Positions 54,513 to 63,185 of a stretch of DNA of 64,000 nucleotides are shown here, in pieces. Position numbers and translations under genes: made by a program. Source of the DNA: Streptomyces guryensis (GTDB lineage: Bacteria > Actinomycetota > Actinomycetes > Streptomycetales > Streptomycetaceae); NCBI RefSeq assembly GCF_021261325.1, contig NZ_JAJSBI010000009.1, forward strand, positions 1 through 64,000. Direction: 5' to 3'. The notes beneath the pieces are model-generated. The model made no database searches. It saw only the letters and a program-made list of their open reading frames with translations, and had not been told where the DNA came from. Within the stretch, counting starts at the first letter, position 1; every line of letters begins with the position of its first letter.

Positions 54513-55490
54513 TCATACCTTTCGCTGGGCAGCGTCGAGGGCGGCAGGGGCCGCGGAGCGGAGCTTCTCTTCGACCTCGGCCTGAGTGGGCATTGCGTCG
54601 GAGCAGGCCAGTCGGCCCGCGACTAGGGCGCCGGCGGCGTTGGCGAAGGACACCGTGCGGCGGGTGTCCCAGCCGGACAGCAGGCCGTGGCACAGCGCCC
54701 CGCCGAAGGCGTCACCGGCGCCCAGCCCATTGACGACGTCCACAGGCACCGGCGGAATCTCGGCGACCGAGCCGTCGCGGTCCATCGCCAGGACACCCTT
54801 GGGGCCCTGTTTCACCACGGCCAGCTCCACGCCCGCGGCGAGCAGCGCCTTGGCGGCGGCGTAGGGCTCACGTTCGCCGGTCGCAACCTCGCACTCGTCG
54901 AGGTTGCCCACGGCGACGGTGGTGTGACGCAGGACCTCGGCGTAGTACGAGCGCGCCTGGGCTGGGTCGGCCCAGAACATCGGCCGCCAGTCGAGGTCGA
55001 AGATCGTCGTGCCCGCCTTGGCGCGGTGGGCGACGGCGGCGAGGGTGGCCGAGCGGCTGGGCTCCTCGCTCAGGCCCGTGCCGGTGATCCAGAAGACCGC
55101 CGCGTCCCGGACCGCGTCCAGGTCCAGTTCGTCGGCGGCGATGTCCAGGTCGGGTGCCTTCGGCAGGCGGTAGAAGTACAGCGGGAAGTCGTCCGGCGGG
55201 AAGATCTCGCAGAACGTCACCGGGGTCGGCGCGATGTCCGACGTACCGACGAAGCGGACGTCGACGCCGTAGCCCTCCAGGGCGGTACGGACGAATTCGC
55301 CGAACGGATCGAGGCCCGTCTTGGTGATCACGGCGGCGGAGCGGCCGTAACGGGCGGCGGCGACGGCGACGTTCGTGGGGCTGCCGCCCAGGTACTTGCC
55401 GAACGAGGTGACCTCCGCCAGCCCCACCCCCGTCTGGAGCGGATACACGTCCACTCCCACACGGCCGATGGTCAACACTTCGAACGGCAT
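54513..55490 (-). CDS. iolC: 5-dehydro-2-deoxygluconokinase
   Basis: 325 aa PfkB-family kinase phosphorylating 2-deoxy-5-keto-gluconate. VLTIGRVGVDVYPLQTGVGL, FGKYLGGSPTNVAVAAARYG, and the C-terminal PfkB signature VDVVNGLGAGDAFGGALCHG with the catalytic Asp in GAGDAF. ATG 55490 follows GAAGGGAAA. First gene of an eight-gene operon running to the terminator at 45574. A 35-bp GGGGT repeat and the operator TTAAAGCGCTTTAA lie in its leader. Confidence 0.93.
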   Translation of the reverse strand: MPFEVLTIGRVGVDVYPLQTGVGLAEVTSFGKYLGGSPTNVAVAAARYGRSAAVITKTGLDPFGEFVRTALEGYGVDVRFVGTSDIAPTPVTFCEIFPPDDFPLYFYRLPKAPDLDIAADELDLDAVRDAAVFWITGTGLSEEPSRSATLAAVAHRAKAGTTIFDLDWRPMFWADPAQARSYYAEVLRHTTVAVGNLDECEVATGEREPYAAAKALLAAGVELAVVKQGPKGVLAMDRDGSVAEIPPVPVDVVNGLGAGDAFGGALCHGLLSGWDTRRTVSFANAAGALVAGRLACSDAMPTQAEVEEKLRSAAPAALDAAQRKV

Positions 55491-55535
55491 AACGCTGGTT
55501 TCCCTTCGCTCCGGAGATTCCGGGGGGTGTGGAGT

Positions 55536-55570
55536 GGGGTGGGGTGGGGTGGGGTGGGGTGGGGTGGGGT
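55536..55570. repeat. (GGGGT)7 microsatellite in the iolC leader
   Basis: Seven perfect GGGGT units on the plus strand, the template for iolC, so the mRNA carries ACCCC repeats. It lies between the operator (55570-55583) and the start at 55490. Runs of four G in seven copies can form G-quadruplexes, and copy number could vary by slippage. Confidence 0.9.
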
Positions 55571-55583
55571 TAAAGCGCTTTAA
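55570..55583. promoter_or_regulatory. LacI-type operator of iolC operon
   Basis: Perfect palindrome TTAAAGCGCTTTAA, identical to 59792-59805. It lies 16 bp downstream of the -10 at 55600-55605, in position to block elongation or open-complex escape. Confidence 0.8.
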
Positions 55584-55599
55584 AAGCGCCTCGCGGAGA

Positions 55600-55629
55600 A
55601 CGATGCCTTCCACTCAAATGTCATGTCAA
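55600..55629 (-). promoter_or_regulatory. Promoter of the iolC operon
   Basis: Minus strand: consensus TTGACA (55624-55629), 18 bases, CATCGT (55600-55605). The -35 is perfect and the -10 moderate. Confidence 0.5.
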
Positions 55630-55645
55630 TGGATTGTTGCGATGA

Positions 55646-55675
55646 GGTGTCTCGAGTGGTTGCCGACGAGAGACC
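55646..55675 (-). terminator. Hairpin after the iolH-like gene
   Basis: GGTGTCTCG (55646-55654) against CGAGAGACC (55667-55675), eight of nine paired, 8 bp beyond the stop of the importer operon and just upstream of the iolC promoter. Confidence 0.45.
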
Positions 55676-55683
55676 GCGTGCCG

Positions 55684-56541
55684 TCAGGGCCAGCGCGCCA
55701 GGTACTCGGCGATCTTCTCTCGCATGAAGAGGGACGACTCCTTGGCCCGCTCCTCCCAGGCGAAGACGCAGGCGGTCAGGGTCCCGTCGAAGCCGTTCGA
55801 GCGCAGTTCGCGGAAGAGCTCGTCGAAGTCCACCTCGCCCTGGCCGATGTCCAGGTGCTGGTGGATACGGGCCGCGGTGCCGGGCGGGTTGAGGATGTAG
55901 CGGTTGCCGGACGAGGCGGTGTGGTCGAGGGCGTCGGCCAGGTGGACATGGGTGAGCAGGTCGCCCGCGTACTTGATGATGCCGGGGGCGTCATTGCCGA
56001 TGTGGAAGGTGTGCGGGGCGCAGTAGAGGAAGGTGATGTTGGGGTTGTTGATGCCCCGGATCAGATTGATCGCGTCGTAGCCGTTCTCGATGAAGTCGTC
56101 CGGGTGCGGTTCCAGCGCGAGCTTGATGCCCTCCCGCTCGAACACCGGCAGCAGCTCGTCCAGCGACTTCCAGAACTGCGCCTCGCTGCGGTCGGAGTCC
56201 TCCGGCCGGCCGTTGAACTCGGAGATCATGCTGTCCACGCCGAGGTCCGCGGCGATCTGGATCGAGCGCTTCCAGTACCGTACGGCGGCCTGTCGGGCGT
56301 CCTCGTCCGGCCCGGACCAGCGGAACAGCGGCAGCAGCGAGGAGATCCCGACACCCGCCGAGTCCAGTGCCTTACGGAACTTCCGGACCGTCGCGTCGTC
56401 GACGCGCGGGTGGCGGAAGAACGGGATGAAGTCCTCCCGGGGGGACAGCTCGATCCACTCGTAGCCCAACTCGGCCACCACGGCGGGGAGTTCGAGCAAC
56501 GGAACGTTGCGGATCATGTACGGGTCGAGGGCGATCTTCAT
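55684..56541 (-). CDS. IolH-like sugar phosphate isomerase/epimerase
   Basis: 285 aa TIM barrel. YEWIELSPREDFIPFFRHPR, SMISEFNGRPEDSD, LALEPHPDDFIENG, FLYCAPHTFHIGND and HVHLADALDHTAS carry the metal-binding Glu, His and Asp residues. The overall sequence is of the IolH type found in actinobacterial inositol clusters. Its biochemical step is not well defined; isomerisation of an inosose is a reasonable guess. Last gene of the operon binding protein - permease - ATPase - iolH. Confidence 0.8.
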   Translation of the reverse strand: MKIALDPYMIRNVPLLELPAVVAELGYEWIELSPREDFIPFFRHPRVDDATVRKFRKALDSAGVGISSLLPLFRWSGPDEDARQAAVRYWKRSIQIAADLGVDSMISEFNGRPEDSDRSEAQFWKSLDELLPVFEREGIKLALEPHPDDFIENGYDAINLIRGINNPNITFLYCAPHTFHIGNDAPGIIKYAGDLLTHVHLADALDHTASSGNRYILNPPGTAARIHQHLDIGQGEVDFDELFRELRSNGFDGTLTACVFAWEERAKESSLFMREKIAEYLARWP

Positions 56542-56588
56542 GGCGGAATGCCTTCGGGTCAGTAGGAAAGGGGGATCGTGGGCGGTGG

Positions 56589-57503
56589 TCAGGCGGAGCC
56601 CTCGGGAGCGGTGGCCACGGGTGCGGTGAGGTCTTCCTCTTCGGGGAGTTCCTCGACGTCGACGCCGCGGACCTGGGCCAACTCGTGTTTGAGCGCGGCG
56701 AGTTCGGTGCCGCCGGCCATGTGGTTGGTGAGCTCCTCGAGGCTGACCTGCTCACGGGAGGCGGACAGTTCCATGGTGCCCAGGCGCAGGACGCTGAAGT
56801 GGTCGCCGACCATGTAGGCGTGGTGCGGGTTGTGGGTGATGAAGATGACGCCCAGGCCGCGGTCACGCGCTGCGGCGATGTACTTGAGCACCACACCCGA
56901 CTGCTTGACGCCGAGCGCGGCGGTGGGCTCGTCCAGGATGAGCACGCGGGCGCCGAAGTAGACGGCGCGGGCGATCGCGACGCACTGGCGCTGGCCGCCG
57001 GACAGGGTGCCGATGGGTTGCTCCAGGTCGTCGAGGACGATGCCCATCTCGCGCAGCTCGTGGTCAGCGGTCTTCTTCATCTTCTCGATGTCCAGGCGGC
57101 GGAGCGGCCACGGACCGCGCGTCATCTCGGAGCCGAGGAAGAAGTTGCGCCACACGGGCATGAGCGGGACGGTCGCGAGGTCCTGGTAGACGGTGGCGAT
57201 GCCCTTGTCCAGCGCGTCACGCGGGGTGGTGAAGCGCACGGGAGTGTTGTCGACGAGGAACTCGCCCTCGGTGTGCTGGTGCAGCCCGGAGATGATCTTT
57301 ATCAGGGTGGACTTGCCGGCGCCGTTGTCGCCCAGCACGCAGGTGACCTGGCCGGGACGGACCGTCAGGTTCACGCCGTGCAGGGCGCGGATGTTGCCGT
57401 ATGCCTTGCCGGCATTACGCAGTTCGACGACGGCGCTACCGTCCTCGGGCTCGGTGTCCTGGAGGACAGCGCCGTGTGTGCCGGTTCCGTTGGTGGGTGT
57501 CAT
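56589..57503 (-). CDS. ABC sugar transporter ATPase (single domain)
   Basis: 304 aa. Walker A CVLGDNGAGKSTLIKIISGL, Q-loop TVYQDLATVPLMPVWRNFFL, signature GTLSGGQRQCVAIARAV, Walker B RVLILDEPTAALG and switch His in FITHN. One ABC domain only, unlike the double RbsA/XylG type, so it must dimerise. Start ATG 57503 with GGAGG ten bases upstream. GTG 57515, overlapping the permease stop as GTGA, is an alternative. C-terminal ~30 residues are acidic. Confidence 0.9.
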   Translation of the reverse strand: MTPTNGTGTHGAVLQDTEPEDGSAVVELRNAGKAYGNIRALHGVNLTVRPGQVTCVLGDNGAGKSTLIKIISGLHQHTEGEFLVDNTPVRFTTPRDALDKGIATVYQDLATVPLMPVWRNFFLGSEMTRGPWPLRRLDIEKMKKTADHELREMGIVLDDLEQPIGTLSGGQRQCVAIARAVYFGARVLILDEPTAALGVKQSGVVLKYIAAARDRGLGVIFITHNPHHAYMVGDHFSVLRLGTMELSASREQVSLEELTNHMAGGTELAALKHELAQVRGVDVEELPEEEDLTAPVATAPEGSA

Positions 57504-57511
57504 GGGTGTCG

Positions 57512-58591
57512 TCACCTCCGGGTCGCCGCGCGGCTGACCCACAGATTGATGAGGGTGGCGCCGAGGAGCATCACGCCGAGGAAGGCCTTGAACCAGTCGG
57601 GGTTCCAGCCGGCGTAGACGATGCCCTGCTGGACCATGCCGAACATGAACGCGCCGAAGACCGGGCCGATCGCGGAACCAGAGCCGCCGGTCAGTAGACA
57701 GCCGCCGATCACCGCCGCTGCGATGTAGATCAGTTCCTGGCCGACGCCCTCACCGGACTGGACAGTGTTGAAGGAGAACAGCTGGTGCATGCCGACGAAC
57801 CAGGCGCCGAAGCCGACCAGCATGAACAGCGAGATCTTCGTGAAGTTCACCGGGACACCGACCGCGCGGGCGGACTCCTTGTTACCGCCGACCGCGAAGA
57901 TCCAGTTGCCGTACTTGGTGCGCAGCAGCACCCAGGTGGCCAGGGCCGCGAAGACCAGCCACCACACGATGGTGATCTTCACCTGAACGCCGCCGACGTC
58001 GAAGGACGAGGCGAAGATCTTCTTGGCCTGATTGAAGCCGTCCATGTCGCTGATGTCGTCGGTGGCCACGTTGCCGGTGATCAGCTTGGTCACCGCGAGG
58101 TTGACGCCCTGCAGGATCAGGAAGCTGCCCAGCGTGATCAGGAAGCTGGGCAGGCCGGTCCTGACCAGCATCCAGCCGTTGAACAGGCCGACCGCCAGCG
58201 ACACGATCAGTGCGACGAGCACACCCACCCAGACGTTCATGCTCAACTGGAAGGCGACCATGCTGGCGGTCAGCGCCGAGGTGATCACCGCGACGCCGGC
58301 CGACAGGTCGAACTCACCGCCGATCATGAGAAGCGCGACCGGCAGCGCCATGATCCCGATCGTCGACGACTGGTAGAGGATGTTGGCCATCGAGCTGCCG
58401 TCACGAACCGGAGGCGCTGCGACGAGAAAGAACACGAACACCGCGACGGCACCGAGGAAGACGCCGACCTCGGGCCGGGCGAGCAGCTGAAGCGCCAAGG
58501 GCCGCCGCCTGGTCCGCCCGTCGGTCTCCTTGCCGGGGCCGTAGGCCGGCGGTGCGGTCACCGCCGGCTCAGCATGCTGGGTCACGCTCAT
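57512..58591 (-). CDS. ABC sugar transporter permease (RbsC type)
   Basis: 359 aa, about ten membrane helices. ANILYQSSTIGIMALPVALL, MIGGEFDLSAGVAVITSALT, TGLPSFLITLGSFLILQGVN and AVGGNKESARAVGVPVNFTK are hallmarks of the ribose/inositol permease family (BPD_transp_2). The start overlaps the binding-protein stop (TGATG), so the two are coupled. Confidence 0.92.
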   Translation of the reverse strand: MSVTQHAEPAVTAPPAYGPGKETDGRTRRRPLALQLLARPEVGVFLGAVAVFVFFLVAAPPVRDGSSMANILYQSSTIGIMALPVALLMIGGEFDLSAGVAVITSALTASMVAFQLSMNVWVGVLVALIVSLAVGLFNGWMLVRTGLPSFLITLGSFLILQGVNLAVTKLITGNVATDDISDMDGFNQAKKIFASSFDVGGVQVKITIVWWLVFAALATWVLLRTKYGNWIFAVGGNKESARAVGVPVNFTKISLFMLVGFGAWFVGMHQLFSFNTVQSGEGVGQELIYIAAAVIGGCLLTGGSGSAIGPVFGAFMFGMVQQGIVYAGWNPDWFKAFLGVMLLGATLINLWVSRAATRR

Positions 58592-59610
58592 CACCGCGTG
58601 CCCTTCGCGGCGAACTTGGCCACCGCGTCGACGTTCGACTTGTCGACGAAGGCCGGGCCGGTCAGCACGGGCTGCTCGCCACCGCCGCTGAAGTTGCCGT
58701 TGGTCCTGTACAGCCACAGGGAGTCGACAGCGAGGTAGCCCTGCAGGTAGGGCTGCTGGTCGACGGCGAACTGGATCCTGCCGTCCTGGATGGCGGAGAC
58801 GAGGTCCTTGTTGAGGTCGAAGGTGGCGATCTTCGCCTTGCCGCCGCCCTCGGACACGGCCTGCTCCGCCGTCAGCGCGATCGGAGCGCCGAGAGCGACC
58901 ACCTCGTCGATCGAGGAGTCCTGCTTGAGCTTGGCGGTGATCGTCGACTTCACGGACGGCATGTCGGTGCCGTTGACGTAGAGGATGTCCGTCTTGCCGC
59001 TGAACGTCTTCTTCACGCCGGCGCAGCGCTGTTCCAGGTTGACGTCGCCCTGGGCCTGGATCACGCACAGGGCGTGCTTGGCGCCGGTGGCGTTGAGCTT
59101 GGAGCCGAGGGCCTGGCCGGAGACGGACTCGTCCTGGCCGAAGAACGACAGCAGGCCCTGCTGCTTCCAGACGCTCAGGCCCGCGTTGAGGCCGACGACC
59201 GGGATGCCGGCCTTCTCCGCTTTGGCGACCACGGCCTTCAGGGCGTCCGGCTTGGCCAGGGTGACGGCGATGCCGTCGACCTTCTGGTCGATCGCGTTCT
59301 GCACCAGGTTGGCCTGGTCGCCGGCGTTCTCGTCGTTGGAGTAGATCAGCTTGACGTTGTCCTTGGCGGCGGCGGCCTCGGCGCCCTTGCGGATGGTGTC
59401 CCAGAAGGTGTCGCCGGAGGGTGCATGGGTGACCATCGCGATGGTCATGCGGGGGGTATTGGCCTTGCCCGCGGAGACGTTGCCGGCCTCCTCCTCGGCC
59501 TTCTTGCCGCCGGAGCTGCTGGAACAGCCGGCCAGGGTCAGGGCGGCCGCTGCGGCCACGGCCACGACGGGGACGATTCTGCGGGAGCGGCAATGCGCTG
59601 TGCGGTTCAT
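58591..59610 (-). CDS. Sugar/polyol ABC binding lipoprotein (RbsB type)
   Basis: 339 aa. Lipoprotein signal: basic N-terminus, hydrophobic AAAAALTLAGC with Cys near residue 29. Peripla_BP_4 fold: IAMVTHAPSGDTFWDTIRKG, VDGIAVTLAKPDALKAVVAK, GIPVVGLNAGL, GGKAKIATFDLNKDLVSAIQ. GAGGTG precedes ATG 59610. Given its iol context and a shared operator with iolC, myo-inositol or another cyclitol is the likely ligand. Confidence 0.9.
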   Translation of the reverse strand: MNRTAHCRSRRIVPVVAVAAAAALTLAGCSSSSGGKKAEEEAGNVSAGKANTPRMTIAMVTHAPSGDTFWDTIRKGAEAAAAKDNVKLIYSNDENAGDQANLVQNAIDQKVDGIAVTLAKPDALKAVVAKAEKAGIPVVGLNAGLSVWKQQGLLSFFGQDESVSGQALGSKLNATGAKHALCVIQAQGDVNLEQRCAGVKKTFSGKTDILYVNGTDMPSVKSTITAKLKQDSSIDEVVALGAPIALTAEQAVSEGGGKAKIATFDLNKDLVSAIQDGRIQFAVDQQPYLQGYLAVDSLWLYRTNGNFSGGGEQPVLTGPAFVDKSNVDAVAKFAAKGTR

Positions 59611-59791
59611 GCGTGCACCTCACTGTGCGAAGGGGAGTGGGGTCCGCGGACTTCGGGTGGGCCGCTGCAGGGGAGCGGAGACCAGGCCCCGCAAGCAGCT
59701 GGGTGGAGTGGAGAGGCCGGTGTCCGAGTGCGCGATGCCGGCGGTGGGGCGTCGCGCTTCAGGGCTGAGTTCGTTGGAACAACATGACAAA

Positions 59792-59805
59792 TTAAAGCGC
59801 TTTAA
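59792..59805. promoter_or_regulatory. LacI-type operator between importer and LacI genes
   Basis: TTAAAGCGCTTTAA, identical to the iolC operator, 8 bp downstream of the importer -10 (59814-59819). It also lies upstream of the divergent LacI gene, so both transcription units may be controlled. Confidence 0.8.
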
Positions 59806-59813
59806 GTCCTGGT

Positions 59814-59843
59814 ACTATCGGTCGTGTTTCCTGAGGGTGTCAA
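59814..59843 (-). promoter_or_regulatory. Promoter of the importer operon
   Basis: Minus strand: TTGACA (59838-59843), 18 bases, GATAGT (59814-59819). The same arrangement is present at 61997-62026. Confidence 0.6.
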
Positions 59844-59881
59844 GGGTGTTGCACGAGGAGATTTGCCGCGGGGAGGCGCAA

Positions 59882-60913
59882 GTGGGTAACGATGGATCCG
59901 CCCATCACCGGAACGGCGCGCACAAACGCCCCAGGTTGGAGGACGTGGCCGCACGGGTGGGCCTGTCCACGGCGTCGGTGTCTCTGGTGCTGCGCGGAGT
60001 GCCCGGGCCGAGTGAGCGCACCCGGCAGCGGGTCCTGAAGGCGGCCGCCGACCTGGGCTACCAGGTGGACCGCACCGCCAGCACGCTCGCCAGCAGGCGC
60101 AGCCGGCTGCTCGGCGTCATGGTCGACATCCATCGACCGTTCCACGCCGAACTGGTCGAGCATCTGCACACTGCGGCCGAGAAGGTCGGCTACGACCTCG
60201 TCCTCAGTACCCAGACTCGCACCCGCGACGAGCACACCGCGGTGGAGACGCTTCTCGCCTTCCGCAGCGAGGCCCTGATACTCCTCGGTCCGACGGCGCC
60301 TGCGGACACGCTCGCCACCCTGGACAACAAGGCTCCCGTCATCGCCGTCGGTCGTCGCATCTCCGACGCTGCCCTGGACGTCGTACGCACCGCCGACGAC
60401 GACGGTGTCGGCCAGCTGGTCGACCACCTGGTCGGCCTCGGTCATCGCGAGATCGTCTACGTCGACGGCGGCAAGGGCGTCATCGCCACCGACCGCCGCC
60501 GCGGTTACCGCACCGCCATGCGCCGCCATGGCCTGGACGACCACATCCGGATCCTGCACGGCGACCACACCGAAGCAGCCGGCGAACGCGCCGCCCGCAA
60601 GCTCCTCGAGGGCGACAGCCTGCCCACCGCCGTTCTCACCTACAACGACCCGTCCGCCATCGGCGTCCTGGCCGCCCTCGCCCGGGCCGGCGTCGCAGTC
60701 CCGGGCGAGGTGTCCGTGGCCGGTTACGACGACGATGCCCTCTCCCGGCTGAGCTGCTTCAACCTGACCACCGTCAGCCAGAACGCCGAGGAACAGGCCC
60801 AGCACGCGGTGACCGCCGCGGTCGAACGCCTCGACCAGGACCGCACCGAACCCCGCGAGGTGGTTCTCGCCCCGCGCCTCGTCGTGCGCGGCACCACGGC
60901 CGCACCCGCCTGA
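59882..60913 (+). CDS. LacI-family regulator, candidate inositol repressor
   Basis: 343 aa from GTG 59882 (GGGAGG five bases upstream). HTH at residues ~18-45 (RLEDVAARVGLSTASVSLVL). Ligand domain from LLGVMVDIHRPFHAELVEHL to VSVAGYDDDALSRLSCFNLT. Divergent from the importer operon with the operator between them. Its recognition helix is identical to that of 62056-63093 (overall roughly three quarters identical by eye), so both probably recognise TTAAAGCGCTTTAA-like sites. The effector is likely inositol or an early intermediate. Confidence 0.88.
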   Translation: MGNDGSAHHRNGAHKRPRLEDVAARVGLSTASVSLVLRGVPGPSERTRQRVLKAAADLGYQVDRTASTLASRRSRLLGVMVDIHRPFHAELVEHLHTAAEKVGYDLVLSTQTRTRDEHTAVETLLAFRSEALILLGPTAPADTLATLDNKAPVIAVGRRISDAALDVVRTADDDGVGQLVDHLVGLGHREIVYVDGGKGVIATDRRRGYRTAMRRHGLDDHIRILHGDHTEAAGERAARKLLEGDSLPTAVLTYNDPSAIGVLAALARAGVAVPGEVSVAGYDDDALSRLSCFNLTTVSQNAEEQAQHAVTAAVERLDQDRTEPREVVLAPRLVVRGTTAAPA

Positions 60914-61974
60914 CGCATGCCGCCGGATGCGCCACCGCGAGCGGGGTCGTCCTGCTCGAGTGTGTGAGGAAGGTGATGCGGCCTGCGCCGTGCATGGCTG
61001 ACGTCAGGTGCGCCCTGTCCGTCGAAAAGGGGCAGGCAAAGCCCAACGGTTCGTCCAGCAGTACGCAGCGCCGCACGTCCGTCCCGACGTATCCGCTCTC
61101 GGGTGGGTGGCACTGCTTATCGACCCATGTCAGGTAGTGGCTACCGTCGGTCCGCAGTACGCGTCGGCGCGAGCGGCTCGCTCGGCAAGGGCGTCGGTCC
61201 CGAGGCCTTGCTGTCGAGCATCCGCACCGTGGCGGCCGGCGACTCCTGGCTTTGATGGCGATTCTTGAAAACGAGCGAGGGCTACGCCTCGCCTCACTTG
61301 ATCAAGTCCTCAAGCGGGCGGGGAAGCTCAGTGAGCGCGGGGCCCCGGGGTGAGCGGGAGCCGCCCGCTCGTTCAGAATTCGGGCCACGTCGGCCGGGCA
61401 AGGGCGCCTTCGGCGTCGCTCACACGATGCGTTGTGCGCACCCTGGACCGGACACCACGGCCCTGGTGCTGGCCGGCTATCGGGCGGCCTCTCCCGTATG
61501 GCGCCCGACTGCAGGTCAGCACCGGTCTGCCGGGGAATCAGACCGAGCAACTCCAGGGTCGCCCCGATCAGCGGGCGGGCGTTTCCCAAAAGCGCCATCC
61601 GCTTTCGTCCGCCGCCGGTCGGGCCCGCGTCACCCGCTCCAGGCCACCCCGGGCACAGGCGGCTTCCTCACGCTGACCGATGCCGTCACAGTCCTGACCG
61701 GCCGCGAACGCGAAGTCACGGCCTTGGCCGCGCACGGCAAGTCCAAGATCGCCAACCAGCTCGTACTCAGCGCACTGACCGTCCTCAGGAATATGTGAGG
61801 CGCCGACCGAGCGGCGGTCACTTCACCAAGAGCCCCCAGAACGCCGCCGCAGAGCTCGTCGGGACATGCGGTGCGCCGAGAAGGCCCGCGAGCGGCGCAA
61901 CCGCATTAGTTAGGGCTCGAACCAGCCGTTGGTGCCGATCGGCGCTGGGCAGAGGGCTTGACCAGTGACTAATT
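60914..61974. other. 1-kb decayed stretch between the two LacI genes
   Basis: No intact gene. The part to ~61300 has no domain I recognise; 61680-61798 holds a LuxR-type HTH relic. The stretch occupies the place where, by symmetry with the first LacI locus, a minus-strand importer gene would have stood. Confidence 0.5.
61680..61798 (+). pseudogene. LuxR-type HTH relic
   Basis: VLTGREREVTALAAHGKSKI, ANQLVLSALTVLRNM resembles the LuxR HTH (LTxREREVLxLxAxGxSNxEIAxxLxxSxxTVKxHV) with about three residues missing in the turn and an early stop. No receiver or ATPase domain precedes it. Confidence 0.5.
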
Positions 61975-61988
61975 TAGAGCGTTTTAAG
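61975..61988. promoter_or_regulatory. Variant LacI-type operator before the second LacI gene
   Basis: TTAGAGCGTTTTAA differs from TTAAAGCGCTTTAA at two positions and lies in the same relation to the conserved TACTATC block as the operator at 59792. Confidence 0.6.
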
Positions 61989-61996
61989 CGCTGTTA

Positions 61997-62026
61997 CTAT
62001 CAGCGGCCCCACAGGGGCATGTCAAG
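61997..62026 (-). promoter_or_regulatory. Orphan minus-strand promoter, copy of the importer promoter
   Basis: TTGACA (62021-62026), 18 bases, GATAGT (61997-62002) on the minus strand, same boxes and spacing as 59814-59843. No gene follows it to the left, so it looks like a relic of a duplicated divergent locus. Confidence 0.5.
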
Positions 62027-62055
62027 GGTGATGCCATGAATCGACGGGAGACCAA

Positions 62056-63093
62056 GTGGACGATCTCGACTCCGCTCACCCTGCAGGCGGCAATGGCGCG
62101 ACTCCGCGCCCACGACTGGAGGACGTCGCCGCGCGTGTGGGCCTGTCCACGGCGTCGGTGTCCCTGGTGCTGCGCAACGTGGCCGGCCCCAGCGAGCGCA
62201 CCCGCCGGCGCGTCCTGAAGGCCGCCGCCGAACTCGGCTACCGCCCCGACCGCAACGCCAGCGCGCTGGCCAGCAGACGCAGTCGGCTGCTCGGCGTCAT
62301 GGTCGACATCCACAGCCCCTTCCACGCAGAACTGGTCGAGCATCTGCACACGGCCGCCGAGGAGGTCGGCTACGACCTCGTCCTGAGCACCCTGACCCGG
62401 ACTCGCGACGAGAACATGGCCTTCGAGACGCTGCTGGCCTTCCGCTGCGAGGCGCTGATCCTCCTTGGCGCGGTGTCTCCTGCCCATGTCCTGGCCGAGC
62501 TCGACCGCAAGGCGCCCGCCATCTCCGTGGGGCGCCGCATAGCCGAGGCCGATCTCGACGTGGTACGCACCGCCGACGACGACGGGGTCGGCCAGATCGT
62601 CGACCATCTGGTCGCCCTGGGCCACCGTTCCATCGCCTACGTCGACGGCGGCAAGGGGGCCATCGTCACCGACCGGCGCCGCGGCTACCGGGACGCCATG
62701 CGCCGCCACGGGCTCGACAAGCGCATCAGGGTGCTACGCGGGGACATCACCGAGGCGGCGGGCGAGCGGGCCGGCCGGGACCTCCTCGACAGCGGTGATC
62801 TTCCGAGTGCTGTCGTGGCGTACAACGACCAGTGCGCCATCGGTCTCCTCACCGCTTTGCGCAGGGCCGGAGTCGAGGTCCCCGACACCGTCTCCGTCGT
62901 CGGCTACGACGACGACGCCCTCTCCCGGCTGGCCTGCTTCGACCTGACCACCGTGAGCCAGAACGCCGAGGAACAGGCGCGGCAGGCGGTGGCGGCAGCC
63001 ATGGAACGTCTCGAGCGCGGCCGCACCACGCCCCGCGAGATCGTCCTCGCGCCCTCCCTTGTAGTACGCGGGACCACGGCCAGGACGCGCTGA
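62056..63093 (+). CDS. LacI-family regulator, paralogue of 59882-60913
   Basis: 345 aa from GTG 62056 (GGGAGA upstream). HTH RLEDVAARVGLSTASVSLVL at ~20-45. The ligand domain keeps LLGVMVDIHSPFHAELVEHL, RTADDDGVGQIVDHLVALGH and VSVVGYDDDALSRLACFDLT. Differences from the paralogue cluster in the ligand domain (for example around LLGAVSPAHVLAELDRKAP), consistent with a changed effector. It probably controls the binding-protein gene at 63496 through the operator at 63186, and may cross-regulate the iol operons. Confidence 0.88.
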   Translation: MDDLDSAHPAGGNGATPRPRLEDVAARVGLSTASVSLVLRNVAGPSERTRRRVLKAAAELGYRPDRNASALASRRSRLLGVMVDIHSPFHAELVEHLHTAAEEVGYDLVLSTLTRTRDENMAFETLLAFRCEALILLGAVSPAHVLAELDRKAPAISVGRRIAEADLDVVRTADDDGVGQIVDHLVALGHRSIAYVDGGKGAIVTDRRRGYRDAMRRHGLDKRIRVLRGDITEAAGERAGRDLLDSGDLPSAVVAYNDQCAIGLLTALRRAGVEVPDTVSVVGYDDDALSRLACFDLTTVSQNAEEQARQAVAAAMERLERGRTTPREIVLAPSLVVRGTTARTR

Positions 63094-63145
63094 TCGCCGT
63101 GCAGTGCGGCGGACGTAACTGAAGCGCGCATTTCGGAGGGAACTC

Positions 63146-63174
63146 TTGACACGTTCCCGAAACGCAAGCATGCT
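63146..63174 (+). promoter_or_regulatory. Promoter of the second binding-protein gene
   Basis: TTGACA (63146-63151), 17 bases, CATGCT (63169-63174). The operator at 63186-63199 follows by 11 bp, the same layout as at iolC. The leader to the ATG at 63496 is about 310 bases and holds no gene. Confidence 0.55.
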
Positions 63175-63185
63175 CTGCGCACCGC

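Noticed and set aside
55536..55570. GGGGT tract as a telomere or CRISPR-like repeat
   Set aside because: Simple pentanucleotide repeat without spacers, inside an operon leader; streptomycete telomeres are palindromic, not simple repeats.
61265..61798. 177-aa protein with LuxR-like end
   Set aside because: Only the last ~40 codons look like a domain and that HTH is missing residues; the rest is non-coding in character.
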